Shown here one piece after another: positions 22,355 through 34,940 of a stretch of 64,000 nt of DNA. The position numbers and the translations under genes were made by a program. This DNA comes from Hygrophila difformis (Eukaryota; Streptophyta; Magnoliopsida; Lamiales; Acanthaceae): contig JAOANR010000011.1 in the NCBI GenBank assembly GCA_030278955.1, positions 25,858,403 to 25,922,402 of the forward strand, written 5' to 3'. Numbering within the stretch: the first letter of the stretch is position 1; each line of letters opens with the position of its first letter. Under the pieces are notes generated by a model. That model saw nothing but the letters and a program-made list of their open reading frames with translations, made no database searches and was not told the DNA's origin.

Positions 22355-23606
22355 GTAAGATGCTTACTCAACTCTTCCTATGACTTCTCTTATACGACTG
22401 GTTAAGATTTAGAGGTAGAAAGGTATTGATGAGGGTTTTGTGAATTTAGGGTTTGATTGAGTTTGGTGGAATTGGAGTTGGGACTTCGGATTTGAAGGCC
22501 TAATATTGTTGAATATTATCAAGGCAAGGTTTCCATGTGTATTCATGAAATGTGGAATTCTTCTATTGTTCTCTACGTATTTCTTTTTTTTGCAAGTCGG
22601 CAATTGTTGGGTTGAATTATAGTTGGATGGTAGGAGTGCCTAGAGGTTCTTAAATTATTATTTCGGTGGAGTATATATATGAGTATGAATTATTCTGAAA
22701 AGTCGAAAATCAATCCAGCTGAAACTATGTTTCTCATCTATTAAGATTTTAAATTCTACATAGAAATTTCAAGCTTGCTGCTCATCCCTATATAGATTTA
22801 TGTGCTAATATATATATCTATATGTATTAATCCATTGTGAAAAAGTGGTGAGTAGAGTCAAGGTCAAAGATGATGGCCACTTTTCTTGAAATTGGTACTA
22901 CCTGGAGTGATGTGGCTTTACAATTCTCATATCAATTTCAAGGGGTGTGTTGCAGCTAGTGCAACTGGGATTTTTTTTTTTATGCTCAAAATGATTCATT
23001 GTAATGGTTATTTTTTTTAAAGCTGGGTGTATATAATCAATATAGTAGAATTCTCATAATTTATTTTGGCAGACTTGCTTTTAATTACGCATCATTATTG
23101 AAATGTTATGGAATTGGCCCTTGTGGGGGATATTGAATTGTTTGATTGGGCAGTCCTCATCGGTGTTGTTGAGTCCCGATGGCCACGCGGGATGGTTTAT
23201 TGGCTGTGATGCCTGGTTTATTGGCTATTATGCCTGGATATTGGCTGTGATGCCTGTGATCCCTGCATGGATGGTGTATTTTACCGTGTAACAGGTTGGA
23301 GTTGATGATATCACCCGTGGGTTCATACCACCCGGGTTTTTAGGTTGCCGGCTAGGCATACTCAATTGCATTTGCCTTTAGGGTAGATAGGTGTATGTTA
23401 GGCCATGCATCACTTGCATAGAACGTATGTTTGTAGTTGAAGTACTGGTATGAGACGTTGTAATGTTTTATCTGCTTTACTTATTTTTGTTTTAATTAAA
23501 TTATGTTTATTAATATTAATAACTGTTTTCCCTTGCTCCCCTGCACGTAAAGGCCTTGCTCAGTACGTTGTACTGACTCCCTTGCTTTTTTTTTTATGTT
23601 TTAAAG
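22355..23606 (+). promoter_or_regulatory. Candidate LTR intron of F with branch-point hairpin
   Basis: Donor-like TTTG|GTAAGA at 22354/22355; acceptor-like TTTTAAAG ends 23606. The hairpin TCAGTACGTTGTACTGA (23560-23576) has a perfect 7-bp stem and 3-nt loop; its 3' arm gives CTGAC, branch A at 23576, 30 nt from the AG. Predicted intron 1252 nt. Confidence 0.48.
23200..23256 (+). repeat. 21-bp minisatellite in LTR F
   Basis: About 2.8 copies of a unit starting TTGGCTGTGATGCCTGG. Confidence 0.75.
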
Positions 23607-24044
23607 ATCCTGCTAGAGATCACATTGATAGGATTTACCAGTTTTATTTTATTATATTTATGTGCTACTCTGCCGTTATATCTGTTGGATATTTGGATTA
23701 TTAGTTGAGGCCTGTGAGCCTAGGATTTATATTTTGTCGGCCTGTGGCCTTATGTGTTTTACTGTTTTGGGCTGGTAGCCCTGAGTTGAGATATTGGCAT
23801 TGCCTGATACTGTTTTGTGAGGCTTGCAGCCTGAAAAATAGTCTGGATTTATTATTTTGAAATTATGTGAGATTTATTTTATGCTTATGTGTAGCTCCCG
23901 CATTTAATTTGTTTAATCAGATCATCACTTTAGGTTCTTACCCGACCTTGTACTAACTGTTTTAAATTAGTTGTTCACTAGTTTAGGATAGTTAATACGG
24001 CGGTAATGCTTGCGAAATTCAGGTTTGAATTTTGGGGCGCTACA

Positions 24045-25530
24045 ATTTTCTTATGCAGTTTATTTTGAACTCACTTCCTGCTGAGTATAGACCGTTTCAA
24101 ATGAACTACAATTCCATGAAAGACAAATGGAATGTAGATGAACTTCACCTTATGCTAGTTCAGGACAAGATTCATCTTAAAAATGAGGGAAATCATTCTG
24201 TGCATCTTGTTATCAATCACGGAGCTGGTAAGAATGCTGGAGAAGACGGTACAGGAAAAGGCATGCAATGGCATTGAAGGTGAATGCCAGTTGCCCAAAA
24301 CCAAAAGAAGGAACATAATGTGCTGAAATGCCGTTTCTGTGGTAAACTTGGGCACTTTCAGAAAGATTGCCTGTAACATAAGGCATGGTTCGAAAAGAAA
24401 GCTACTGTTGATGCTTTCGTATGTTTCAAATCTAATTTACTTGAAGTTCCTCATAATACTTGGTGGCTTGATTCCGCCTGGACCAATCATGTTTGAAAGA
24501 CGATGCACACATTTCTTACGATCTGAATCACAAGTCCAAATGAAAATTTTGTCTATATGGGAAATCATGTCAAAGCACCAGTTGAAGTAATTGGAACTTA
24601 CTGTTTAATTTTAGAGATTGGTCACCCTCTAGATTTGTTTGAGACACTTTATATACGTTCAAATTCTCGTTATTTGGCTTCTCTTTCCAAACTTGATTCT
24701 GTTGGGTATTCCTTTAAATTTGGGAATGGATGTTTTAGTTTGTTCAAACAAAGTCTTTTTATTGGTTCTGGTGTCCTTAATGATGGTCTCCATAAATTCA
24801 AGTTTGACACTCGTTTTGCAGAAACACTTCTCACCTTGCATCATAATGTTGGAACTAAATGTGGTTTAGTGGATGAAAATCCTGTTCATTTGTGGCATAA
24901 ACGCTTACGGGCATATTTCCATGGAATGAATAGAAAGATTAGTAAAGAATGAAATTCTTCAAGAATTGAATTTTACTGATCTTGGCATTTCTGTGGATTG
25001 TATTAAAGGAAAACAAATAAAACATAGAAACAAAGGAGCCAAAAGTAGCAGTCTGCTTCTTGAAAGAATACACACTGCACCGATATTTGTGGGCATTTTG
25101 GCGTTTCATCTTTTGGGAAAGAAAGATAGTTCATCACCTTTAACGACGATTTTTCAACTTATTGTTACATCTATCTATTAATGAGGTTGAAAGGCAATAT
25201 GATAGAAAAGTGAAAATTATTTAATCTGATAAAGGTGGCGAATATTATGGAAAATATGATGAATCAGGACAATGCTCTGGCCCATTTGCAAAATTCCTCG
25301 AAAAGAGTGGCATATGAGCTCAATACAAAATGTGAGGTACACCACAACAAAATGGTGTAGCTGAAAGGCGTAATCTTAACTTATTGGACATGGTTAGAGT
25401 ATGTTAAGTAATTCTACATCATCTAAACCATCGTGGATGTATGCACTTAAAACTGCTATGTATTTGTTAAACAAGGTTCCTAATAAGGCAGTTCAGAAAA
25501 CTCCTTTTGAACTGTCGACCGGTAAGAAAA
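24045..25530 (+). pseudogene. Copia E gag C-terminus, protease region and integrase N-terminal part
   Basis: Gag C-terminus (QFILNSLPAEYRPFQMNYN, 24050 onwards) leads to a CCHC knuckle CRFCGKLGHFQKDC near 24333-24374 and then NTWWLDSAWTNHV, where the protease active-site triplet expected as DSG has become DSA. GAG-pre-integrase follows (LWHKRL, CIKGKQIKHRNKGAK). Integrase is heavily damaged: a segment of about 39 nt present in copia D near CILHEKSQSV is missing here, and several stops occur. The domains would normally cleave the polyprotein and insert cDNA. Confidence 0.85.
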
Positions 25531-25553
25531 GAAATTGGATATGAGGACAATCA

Positions 25554-27486
25554 GTGGTTACTTATACTAAAAAGTTCAAAGGGTATAGCTTTTACAGTCC
25601 TAAACATTGTACAAGAATAATTGAAACTGGAAGTGCTATGTTCTTTGAAAATGGTGAAATTAGTAGGAGTCAAGAACAACAAAAGGTGGACATTCAAGAA
25701 GTTAGGATTCAAGTTCCTATTACGACAACTTTTTATAAGGATGTTGTTCCTCCTATTGTTGAACCACTTAACATTGGACCTGAACAACAAACTAATGACA
25801 CCCATAATGAAATCACTGAACCTATAGTAAATGTACCACAAGAAATAGCATTAGAAAGATTTGAAAGGCAAAGACGCCCTGCTATCTTTGATGACTATGT
25901 GGTATATTTGCAAGAGCATGATTGTGATTTAAGAATCAATGATTATCCAGTTTCATTTTCACATGCTATGAAAAGTAATAATTGTAATAAGTGGATGGAT
26001 GCTATGAATGATGAGATTAAGTCCATGCAACATAATGAAGTTTGCGATCTTGTTGATTTTCCTGAAGGTTATAAAATAGTTGGGTGTAAATGGGACTTCA
26101 AGACCAAGCTTGACTCAAAAGGCAATATCGAAAGATAAAAGGCCGACTTACTGCTAAGGTTTTACCCAGAAGAGTGGCATTGATCACAAAGAGACCTTTT
26201 CACCGTCTCTAGGAAGGACTTCTTTAGAATTATCATGGCATTGGTAGCTCATTATGATTTAGAGTTGCACCAAATGGATGTGAAAACGACCTTTCTGTAT
26301 GGAAATTTGGAGGAAGAAGTCTATATGGATCAACCTGAAGGTTTTTCCATAGACGAAAAAGAACGAATGGTGTGTAAATTTAAGAAGTCAATATACAGAC
26401 TTAAAAAAGCCTCACGACAGTGGTATCTTAAGTTTAATGATACCATCACATCATTTGGATTTAAGAAAACACCGTTGATCGGTGTATATATCTGAAGGTC
26501 AGTGGAAGCAAGTTTATTTTTATGATTCTGTATGTTGATGATATCTTATTTGCAACGAATGATCTTGGCTTATTGCATGACATCAAGAAACTTCTTTCTA
26601 TGAACTTTGAGATCAAAGACATGGGTGAGGCATCCTATGTGATTGGGATCAAAATATTCCGAGATAGATTACAAGGATTGTTAGGATTGTCTCAAAAAGT
26701 ATATATCAACAAAGTTCTAGAAAGATTTAGAATGAAAAAGTGCTCATCAAGTGTTGTTCCAATTCAGAAGGGAGATAAGTTTAGTCTTATATAATATCCC
26801 TAGAATGAATTGGAATGTCAGCAAATGAATGGAATTCCTTATGTATCCATTGTTGGAAGTTCAATGTACACAAAGACTTGTACAGGGCTAGACATCAGCT
26901 TTGCCATTGGAATGCTGGGTTGTTATCAAAGTAATCCAAGAATTGATCACTGGAAAGCTGCAAAGAAGGTGTTAGGGTACTTGCAAGGAACAAAAGACCA
27001 CATGCTTACGCATCGACGGTCTGATTGTTTGGAAGTGATTGGTTATTCTAATTTAAATTATGCTGGATGTGTTGATACTAGAAAATCCACATTCAGATAT
27101 TGTTCCTATTATGTGGAGGAGCAATATCTTGGAAAAGTGCGAAGCAGAGTGTCAGTGCAGCATCCACTGTGGAGGTTGAATTTGTAGCATGTTATGAGGC
27201 TACAATTTTTTAAGGTAATTGGCTACGGAATTTTATTTCAGGGTTTGGGATAGTCGACATCATCGCCAAGCCACTAAAAATTCATTGTGATGACTCTGCA
27301 TTAGTATTCTTCTCTAAGAATGACAAGTATTCTAAAGATGCTAAACATATGAAAATTAAATATCTTCCTGTTAGAAAAGAAGTTCAGAAGCACAGAGTAT
27401 CAATTGAGCATGTTAGCACCGAACTCATGATTGCAAACCCATTGACTAAGGGTCTACCTCCTAAGACCTTCATTGGGCATGTCTAA
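25554..27486 (+). pseudogene. Copia E reverse transcriptase and RNase H
   Basis: RT and RNase H copy copia RNA to DNA. The pre-RT linker (ALERFERQRRPAIF) and RT entry (MDAMNDEIKSMQHNEV) are open to 26138, then stops interrupt. ELHQMDVKTTFLYGNLEEEV gives RT motif A (usually V/I-K-T-A-F). The active-site YVDD is intact at 26531-26542. The RNase H part includes YSNLNYAGCVDTRKST, with the usual D/SD-ADW(A)G core altered, and ends with LTKGLPPKTF and a stop at 27484-27486, the normal copia C-terminus. At least four interruptions make it non-functional. Confidence 0.9.
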
Positions 27487-27636
27487 TGGATTGACATTTT
27501 AAATGTAAAGGAATGAATTTTCCTTTTATGTCAGATGTAATTGACACATGAGCTCATTTATGCATTGTTTTTGAAATAAATTGATATCATGTTTGCCACT
27601 GATATATACGTAATTTCGGAATTTTCCTTTAACATA

Positions 27637-28691
27637 ATATTTTCTATAATATTCGCCACCTCTACCAGATAGAATAATTCACTTTTCTATCTAATTGCCT
27701 TTCAACCTCATTGATAAGTACCTCAAGGGCATCTACTGATTGAGATTTTTCATGTAATATACAGATGTAAGCATAATGTGAAAAGTCATCGATAAAGGTG
27801 ATGAAATATCTTTCTTTCCCAAAATATGAGACACCAAAAGGCCCATACATATCGTTGTGCATTATTTCAAGAAGTTGACTGCTTCTTGTGGCTCCCTTCT
27901 TTGTGTGTTTTGTTTGTTTTCCTTTAATACAATCCAACAAACGCCAAGATCAGTAAAATCCAATTTTGGAAGAATTTCATTCTTTACTAATATTTCTATT
28001 CGTTCCTTGTAGATATGCCCCACGCGTTTATGCTACAAGTGAGCATAATTTTGATTCACTAAACCACATTTAGTTCCCACATTATGGTGCAAGGTGAGAA
28101 GTGTTTCATCAAAGAGTGTCAAGCTTGAATATGTAGAAACCATCAGTAAGGACATCAGAACCAATAAAAAGATGTTGTTTGAATAAAATAAAACATCCAT
28201 TCCCTAATTTAAAAGAATATCCAACATAATCAAGTTTGAAAAGAGAAACCAAATTGCGAGAAATGGAAGGAATATAAAGTGTTTCAAACAAATCTAGATA
28301 GTGACCGGTCTATAAAAATAAACGATAAGTTCCAATAGTTTCAAGGTGCTTGGACACATTTTCCCATATAGACCAAATTTTCATTTGGACTTGTTATTCG
28401 GGTCGTAAGGGATCCCTGCATCTATTTTAGATATGAGTGGTGCAGCCGGAATCAAGCCACCAAGTATTATGAGGAATTTCAATTGAATTAGATTCAAGAC
28501 ATATGAAAGCATAAACATTAACTTGCTTTTCGAACCGTGCCTTACGTTTCAGGCAACCTTTCTGAAAGTGCATGGGTTTACGACAAAATGACACCCAGTA
28601 CCTAATGTTTCTTCTATTGGTTTTGGGCAACTGACACATTAACTGTCAATGGCCCTTCCTTGCCTTTTCCAACATTCTTACCAACTCCTGA
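27637..28691 (-). pseudogene. Copia element D, gag-knuckle to integrase fragment (split by element C)
   Basis: Minus-strand copia fragment closely related to E and in inverted orientation to it. It contains the CCHC knuckle region (FCRKPMHFQKGC), the protease start with DSG intact (WWLDSGCTTHI), GAG-pre-integrase (LDCIKGKQTKHTKKG) and the start of the integrase core (ITFIDDFSHYAYICILHEK). It breaks off at about 27637, inside integrase; RT and RNase H are absent. Its N-terminal continuation lies at 58176-58270 on the far side of element C. Several stops separate the readable pieces. Confidence 0.85.
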
Positions 28692-30260
28692 TGCTAGGTC
28701 GTCGCACAGCTGCAAAATAAATGTTAGTCTCACGTCAAAAAAACACAATATGCCATGTAGTAGTAAGTAGGGTCATCTCCACAGGCAATGCTCAAAGAAT
28801 TAAATTCAATCACTTGGTTAAGTATAAATTATATATAAATATAAATATTGGGGGGGGGGGGGGGTTTGATCATAACTAAACTATAAAAAAGAGAATAAAA
28901 CTCAAACAAGAACAAAAACAAATGCAAGGTAGCAGGTGAGCTCTCAAGAATATTTAAAACTCTAGTTTAGGCATGAATTATGTGTAGGATATGGGATTTG
29001 ATCGATGAAAACATTTAACTTAATTGATTAATTGACTAAATGGATTAAAGTTGGTCTACAAGCGTTTCCAACCAATTTTTCCATACTTATTCGACGGCCT
29101 AGGTACGACCATAAGCCATCCCCTAATCAAGTGTGAATACTAGGTACGCCCATAGCATAAACATGACTTGACAGCATTAAGAACAAGAAAAACCCAATTC
29201 GATTCAACACTAATCCTACGAGGCAGTGTCCAAATTCGATTTTAATACCTCACTAGAGTATACTTCCTTTAGCTCGCTACTTGACTGAAAATCACACAAT
29301 TACGGATGCACTTTACAATCTAGCAATAAATTACTCAATCAACACGTGGCCGCTAATATCAATTAGCAATCTAAACACGAAAAATGGAGGAATTAAAAAT
29401 ACTCAATTCAATTAAGCATAGAAAACAGTCAAAAACAGTAAGTCTCGCAATCCCATATCCAAACACAAATTCAAAATCTAAACTAGATAAGAAATCTACT
29501 CACAATCCATACAAAACATAGCCAAATCCACAAGTTTCAAGACAACAATTGATTCCATAAACTGACAGAAAAATCACCCTATCAAGGTTGAATCTTGGTG
29601 CCCAAGATCTCTCCAATTTCGACTTGAAAGAAGCTCCAGAATCTGGCTGCTATTCTGCTCCAAATACGCCCTGACGCTGACTGCTACTGATGTCTTCTTC
29701 TTCCTCGATTCAAGATGAAAAGAGAAGAAATAAAAACTCCTCCGAATGCTCTGATGCTCTGGACAGTTTCTGGTGTGGGAATGTGAATTCTGAAATCTGA
29801 TATCTGCCCCCCTATTGTACGTCCCAAACTTCTTCTGTTCTTCTCTTCAACTGCCCCAAGATTCGGCGCATGATAGAACCCACGATCTATTCTTAGACTC
29901 AATCTTTCTTCAAGATTTCTTTCCACCGTTCTTCCACTTCCCAAATCTGTGATGCACTCTCTTTGATTTAATACTCCAAGTTTCAGAAACTTCAATTTAG
30001 CCCCATGGTCCTTCTTCCAATTTTCAAAGAGTTGCAGGTGGGTTCCAGTGCTCAAAACTCCGAGACAGACATTAGGCGTGGTCACGCCTTAGGAGGTCCT
30101 CTGCTGCTGCCCTCCATTTAAAAAATTCTTCAAGATTATGCATCTTTCATCTATTCTATAAAAACATCAAAAAGTCACCAGTAGAAGCATATTTACTCAA
30201 TTAGCAACCCAAATTTGCATCAAAATCATAGCAAAATATTGACAAAATATGTCAATATCA
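28692..30260 (-). repeat. 3' LTR of element C
   Basis: 1569 bp; reads TGATATTGACATATTTTGTC at its minus-strand start (30260) and ends at TGCGACCTAGCA (28692). Aligns along its length with the 5' LTR after removal of solo LTR G. Contains a 15-nt G run (28850-28864) absent from the other copy. Confidence 0.92.
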
Positions 30261-30967
30261 ACTCCCTCACAACTATCTCATGCTTGCCCCTAAGCTTCTG
30301 CCCCAAAAGAATGAAGTAAAGCACCCACTAGTTCCAAATTTCCTCCACCATGCCATCAACTCCATCAAACTCTAAGTACGCAAAATCAACTATTCTCACC
30401 AAATGGGAATGTATTTAAGTGGCACTCACCCTCAAGTGTATAGGCTATTTCCCTCAATGCACATAAAGTATTGACAAATCCCATAGGCTTGCATGCTAAT
30501 CAAATTTGCTCCACCATTTATCAAGAGTTAAATGTTCATAATCCAAGGTCTTTAAAAGGGTTTTAACGGGGCATTGGCTAGGGGTAGGAAAAAAAGATAC
30601 AAAGGCTAAGGGATCGAGGATCAACTCAAAGATACTTGTACACAATAAGATCGAGTGCTCATAAACTAAACACGACTCAACAATATTACTGGCAATAGCA
30701 TGTATCTCAAGAAAACTTTAAATCCAAGCCATCACTAACTCCAACAATGAAAAACCAGAACAAGTGACACAAACGTAATCAACACTCAAGAATTCAAAAC
30801 TCCTTTACTTTTTTTAACTCTCTATTTTCTTTTCTTTTTTTTTTTCGTTGATTTCTTGACACGTTTATTAGAGGAATTCTAACATCCGAAAATTATAGAG
30901 GAACTTCAACTCTTTGTTCATGATAGTCAGGTCAGAGGAACACGTGCCAACCTACTTACGTCCACTG

Positions 30968-31008
30968 CCCCCCCCCCCCCCCTTTTTTTTCCTCTTTTTA
31001 TAGGGATT

Positions 31009-31039
<31 letters not shown>
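30968..31039. repeat. Low-complexity cluster: C15, T8 and (CT)n
   Basis: A run of 15 C (30968-30982), then T8, then a CT dinucleotide repeat at 31013-31039. Confidence 0.9.
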
Positions 31040-31579
31040 TGAGAGAGGGGCAGAATAAGTCAACAAGACCTCACACTACAGACCTTGATCCTTGTAAAAA
31101 ATAAAATACTTCCCAAACTTAAAACAAAACATCTTCCACAATTCTTCAATAATGACAACAATGACATCAACATTTATAGATAGCACAAATGATATACAAG
31201 CTCAATGAATTAATCCTCAGTTCCGGGTTCAAGCAAACAAGTTTTTAAAGAAATGAAAGGCTAAGGCTCGGGTTTAATGTTTAACAAAGAAAAGGAATTG
31301 TAAGGCTCAGAATTGGTTAACTAAAGGATATGTATAAGGTAAATGTTAGAAATAAAGCCAAAAAGGTAAATCCTAATGCCTTATCATCTTATTTACATCA
31401 AACCTCAATAAAAGTGGAGTTAACAAGTATTTGCACGCAAGTTCTAGGATCCCAAGCTACCAATGTGTTCACACAATCCAAAAAAAAGTAAAAAATTGAG
31501 CATATATGATGTAGAAATTTTTTTTTATCTTGCTCAAAAGGCTCAGGGGCTCACTTGGGGTCAATTAATAGAAGACTAA

Positions 31580-31974
31580 GGGTCTGTTCTGCACGCAGAG
31601 CTGTAGCTGCAAGCTGGAGCTGTAGGGAGCTGGAGCTGTAAGTAGCTGTGGGAGCTGTAGCTGTCAGTTCTATTTAAGTGTTTTGTACAACTAGCTGTAG
31701 CTTTGAAAAAATGTATGAAATGACATAAAAGGACAAATATTTATGTAGACTATTGGGTAATGGGTTGGTTATTGGGTTAAAATTGTGATTGCTCAAAAAT
31801 AAGCTCCTAGCTTATTTTTAAACGCTACTACAGGTAGCTTCTAAAAAGAAGCTTCCAAAAGCTCCCAAAAGCTACCAAAAGCTAGTGTGCAGAACAGGGC
31901 TTTTGTTTTGAAATAAAAGCTAAAGCTACCAAAACCTCTCAAAAGCTCCCAAAAGCTGCGTGCAGAACAGACCC
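31580..31974. mobile_element. Tourist-like (PIF/Harbinger) MITE
   Basis: 395 bp with terminal inverted repeats GGGTCTGTTCTGCACGCAG and 3-bp duplication TAA (31577-31579 / 31975-31977). The interior is full of AGCTGTAGCT and AAAAGCT repeats and has no ORF. Confidence 0.88.
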
Positions 31975-32095
31975 TAAGCATACTCATTATTCAACTTCAT
32001 CAATAGCCATGGCAAGGTCAAAAGGAACTCAGTAGAACACTCACTACTTAATTCAGGACTCATACAAAAGGGCAAGCAGGGAAGGCAATCAAAAA

Positions 32096-32097
<2 letters not shown>

Positions 32098-32127
<30 letters not shown>
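32098..32127. repeat. (AT)n microsatellite
   Basis: About 15 AT units. Confidence 0.9.
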
Positions 32128-32129
<2 letters not shown>

Positions 32130-33699
32130 ATATGACAACATGCTACCTAATCACTCCCCCACAGCTACATATTGCAATGTCCCTATTGCAAAACAAAATG
32201 AAATAAAATGAGAGAGTGAAAAGTAATTTCCCTGAGATGGGTGGGGTGGCAGCCCTTAATGGTGTCTGATTGATGTTTAAGTGCATCTTGGCCTTGTATG
32301 CTTGATTACATCTTCTTAGACCGTGTAGCCTCGGAACATTGGGTGGAACGAACTCTGGTTTCCTCATTCCCTCCGTGACACCTGCACTCAGAAAATACCA
32401 ACAACCGAAGAACACAACAACAAATTCCAAGCAAATTTTTCAGACATCGACTTCAAATGAAAACCAACTTTAGAGGACTCCCAATAAGTATATAGTAAGT
32501 GTCACAAATCCCCAACATCAGAAATTTACTGTACCAAAATGAATATGCACAATGTAAGAGTACTAAATAAATGCCAAGTTCAATCGAGATTCAATAATAC
32601 AATCTAAATCACAAAAATTCCAATTAACCAATCTTATTTGCACCAAGTATCAAAGCCATTTAGCAATCAAATGAGGAATTGGGCCAATTGTAAAACTAGG
32701 GCTTGAGAGTAGAGCAAAACAAAGAGGAAGAAAAAAACTTACAACCCAAAGCTAGGGCAACTGGGGCGGCGGCGAACCGCGGTGTACAGGAAGGGCGAGC
32801 GGCAGTGGTGGGCGCGATGACTGAGATGGTGAGAGGGGAGGTGGCGGGTAGTGGCGCTGCGTCTGGTGTGATGGGAGGGAAGGTGGGCCGCGAACGAGGA
32901 AAAGGGCGTGGGAGAGAAAAGGAAACTGTGAGAGAGAGGGAGGTGGCTGCGGCGCTGTTCGCGGGCTTCCGGTGGCGGAAAGTGGCTGGCGGCGCTGTTG
33001 GGCAGAGGGAGGAGGTTGAGGGAAGAAGGGTGAGAGAGCGGGGGAGACGAGAGAAAGGATCGAGAGATGTGAAGGGTTTTGTGTTTTGATAGCCCAAAAT
33101 AATTTTAAGTCCCAAAACCCTACCCCCTCAAGTGCCAAGGCCAAGACACAAGTGCCTCTTAGGCGAGATCAGACCTAAGTTAACTGACTCTACAGTAATG
33201 AATCCCTTGCATGTGCTGCTTCCCCATCTCATTCCACTTATGGAAAGGCTCCTTAGGCATGCTATCGCCTAAGGGATTGCTCTGCCTCTGCCTTCCATTA
33301 TAATTGCCTCTTCTTCCAACTGCCATGGCATGACCTGAAAAGCCTCTTAGCTGCGGTCACGCCTAACAAACGCATCAACCTCTATTTGCTCAAGTCCTGA
33401 ATGAATTACCGAATCAATTGAAACAAGTTAAAACCAACTCATACTTAACCTAAGAATGAAAAACAAGAAAAAAAGAAATCGAAATAGAGCTTGGTTGCCT
33501 CCCAAGAAGCGTCTTTCTTTTAGGTCTTTGGCTAGATACAATGATGTCTTAATTCAATTCAGCTCATGGGATTCAACAAAATTGATTCCTTCAGCTACTT
33601 GAGGTTGAAATCCTTCATAATAGGGCTTAAGATGATGCCCATTCACCACAAACTTTTTCTTTGTACTCAAACTCTCAATTTCTACTGCACCATAAGGAA

Positions 33700-34760
33700 A
33701 CACATTAGTTATTAAAGATAATATTTTGATCATGTAAATTTTTACTCCTATCCTTGTAAATCATGGCATTCTCATAAGCATAATTCCTAATTTCTTCTAG
33801 TTCTTGCAATTGTAATTTCTTATGAGTTCCAGCTTCATTCAAGTTCATGTTACATTGCTTCACAGCCCAATAAGCACGATGTTCTATTTCAACAGGCAAA
33901 TGGCAAGGCTTTCCGAAAACTAAACGAAAGGGAGACTACCGATTGGAGTTTTATGAGCAGTTCTATATGCCCATAAGGCATCTTCTAATCTCAAACTCCA
34001 ATCCTTTCAGTCAGGCCGTACCATCTTCTCCAAAGTTCTTTGATTTCCCTATTTGATACCTTAGCTTGCCCATTCTTTTGAGGATGGTGGGACGTCGAAA
34101 CTTTGTGTAGAACTCCATATCTGTGAAAAAGAGCTGAAATGGTTTTGTTGCAAAAGTGTTTGCCTCTATCACTTACAATCGCCCTTGGCATCCAAAATCG
34201 TGTGAAAATAAATGACTTCAAAAATTCTACAACAACCTTAGAGTCAGCTTCCACCCACTTCGAGACATAATCAACTGCAAGTATGATATAATAAAAACCA
34301 TGTGACATTGGGAAAGGCCCCATGAAATCCATGCCCCACACATAATATTTCAACAAAAAGTGTTGGTGTTAATGGCATTTGATCTCTAGCAGAAATATTC
34401 CCTACCCTTTGACATTTTTCACAAGGTTTGCAAAACACATGTGCATCTTTAAATAAGGTAGGCCAATAAAATCCGCTATCCAATACCTTTCTTGCAGTTC
34501 TTTGTACACCAAAATGACCTCCAGACTCTAATGAATGGCAAAATCTCAGAATGACACATACTCACTTTCAGCTACACAATGCCTTACAACTTGGTCTGCA
34601 CACCTCTTCCATAAGTATGGATCATCCCACATATAGTATTTGGAATCAATCTTTAGCTTGTCCTTCTTAGCTTTGGACAAACCTGTAGGAAATTCATTAG
34701 TGACCAAGTAATTAACCAAGTCGACGTACCAAGGTGAAATACTAGAAATTGAAAGCAATT
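33700..34760 (-). pseudogene. Element C integrase, broken
   Basis: Integrase inserts the cDNA into chromosomes. The zinc-binding N-terminal part is read from FYWPTLFKDAHVFCKPCEKC (about 34470), and the core from VWGMDFMGPFP with the first Asp, VSDRGKHF with the second Asp, then NGQAKVSNREIK at about 34080-34040. In related elements this last motif is NGQAEVSNREIK; here the catalytic Glu codon has become Lys (34060-34062). The C-terminal part continues in other frames to about 33710 ([15 protein letters not shown]). Frameshifts separate the pieces. The lost Glu alone would abolish strand transfer. Confidence 0.85.
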
Positions 34761-34940
34761 GCTCATCCGGAAAATACTCCTTTAAAGATTATTCCTCTTG
34801 AGGTGGTGGGAGTAGACTTAGGTGGTCAGCTACAAGGTTTTCACTTCCTTTCTTGTCTTGAATCTCCACATCAAATTCTTGCAGTAATAAGACCCATCGA
34901 ATAAGCCTCGGTTTGGTCTCTTTCTTTGTCATCAGGTACC

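Larger units (their letters stand above)
22113..24044 (+). mobile_element. Solo LTR F (Ty3/gypsy type) in copia gag
   Basis: 1932 bp with TGTAATGACCC start and GGGGCGCTACA end, flanked by the 5-bp duplication ATTTT (22108-22112 / 24045-24049). Removing it restores continuous copia Gag sequence (VDENF joined to LMQFILNSLP). The termini and the internal hairpin/splice-like signals place it with the other chromovirus-like LTRs here, on the plus strand. A poly(T) run lies near 22150-22170. No internal coding region remains, so it is the product of LTR-LTR recombination. Confidence 0.88.
21642..27486 (+). mobile_element. Ty1/copia element E, decayed, interrupted by solo LTR F
   Basis: Copia coding order is readable on the plus strand: gag N-terminus, [LTR F], gag C-terminus and CCHC knuckle, protease region, GAG-pre-integrase, integrase, RT, RNase H. 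Every part carries stops or frameshifts. No flanking LTR pair, primer site or target duplication was found, so ends are only those of recognisable coding sequence. Confidence 0.85.
30261..33690 (-). other. Long 3' non-pol region of element C
   Basis: Between integrase and the 3' LTR, where Athila-type elements carry extra sequence or an envelope-like gene. No envelope-like ORF is preserved. A purine-rich GTGAGGGAGT directly precedes the LTR (30261-30270) and is the likely polypurine tract; GTGGGGGAGTGATTAG near 32150 resembles a second one. Around 32381-33144 there is a GC-rich segment followed by splice-like signals (donor at 32742, acceptor ending 32382), reported as a finding. Confidence 0.55.

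Noticed and set aside
22113..24044. Intron or small gene within copia gag
   Set aside because: TG...CA ends with a 5-bp duplication show it is a solo LTR; short ORFs inside have no family similarity.
32703..33089. Plus-strand 128-codon Arg/Gly/Glu-rich ORF
   Set aside because: Low-complexity frame produced by a GC-rich segment of element C; overlapping minus-strand frames are equally open and no family is recognisable.
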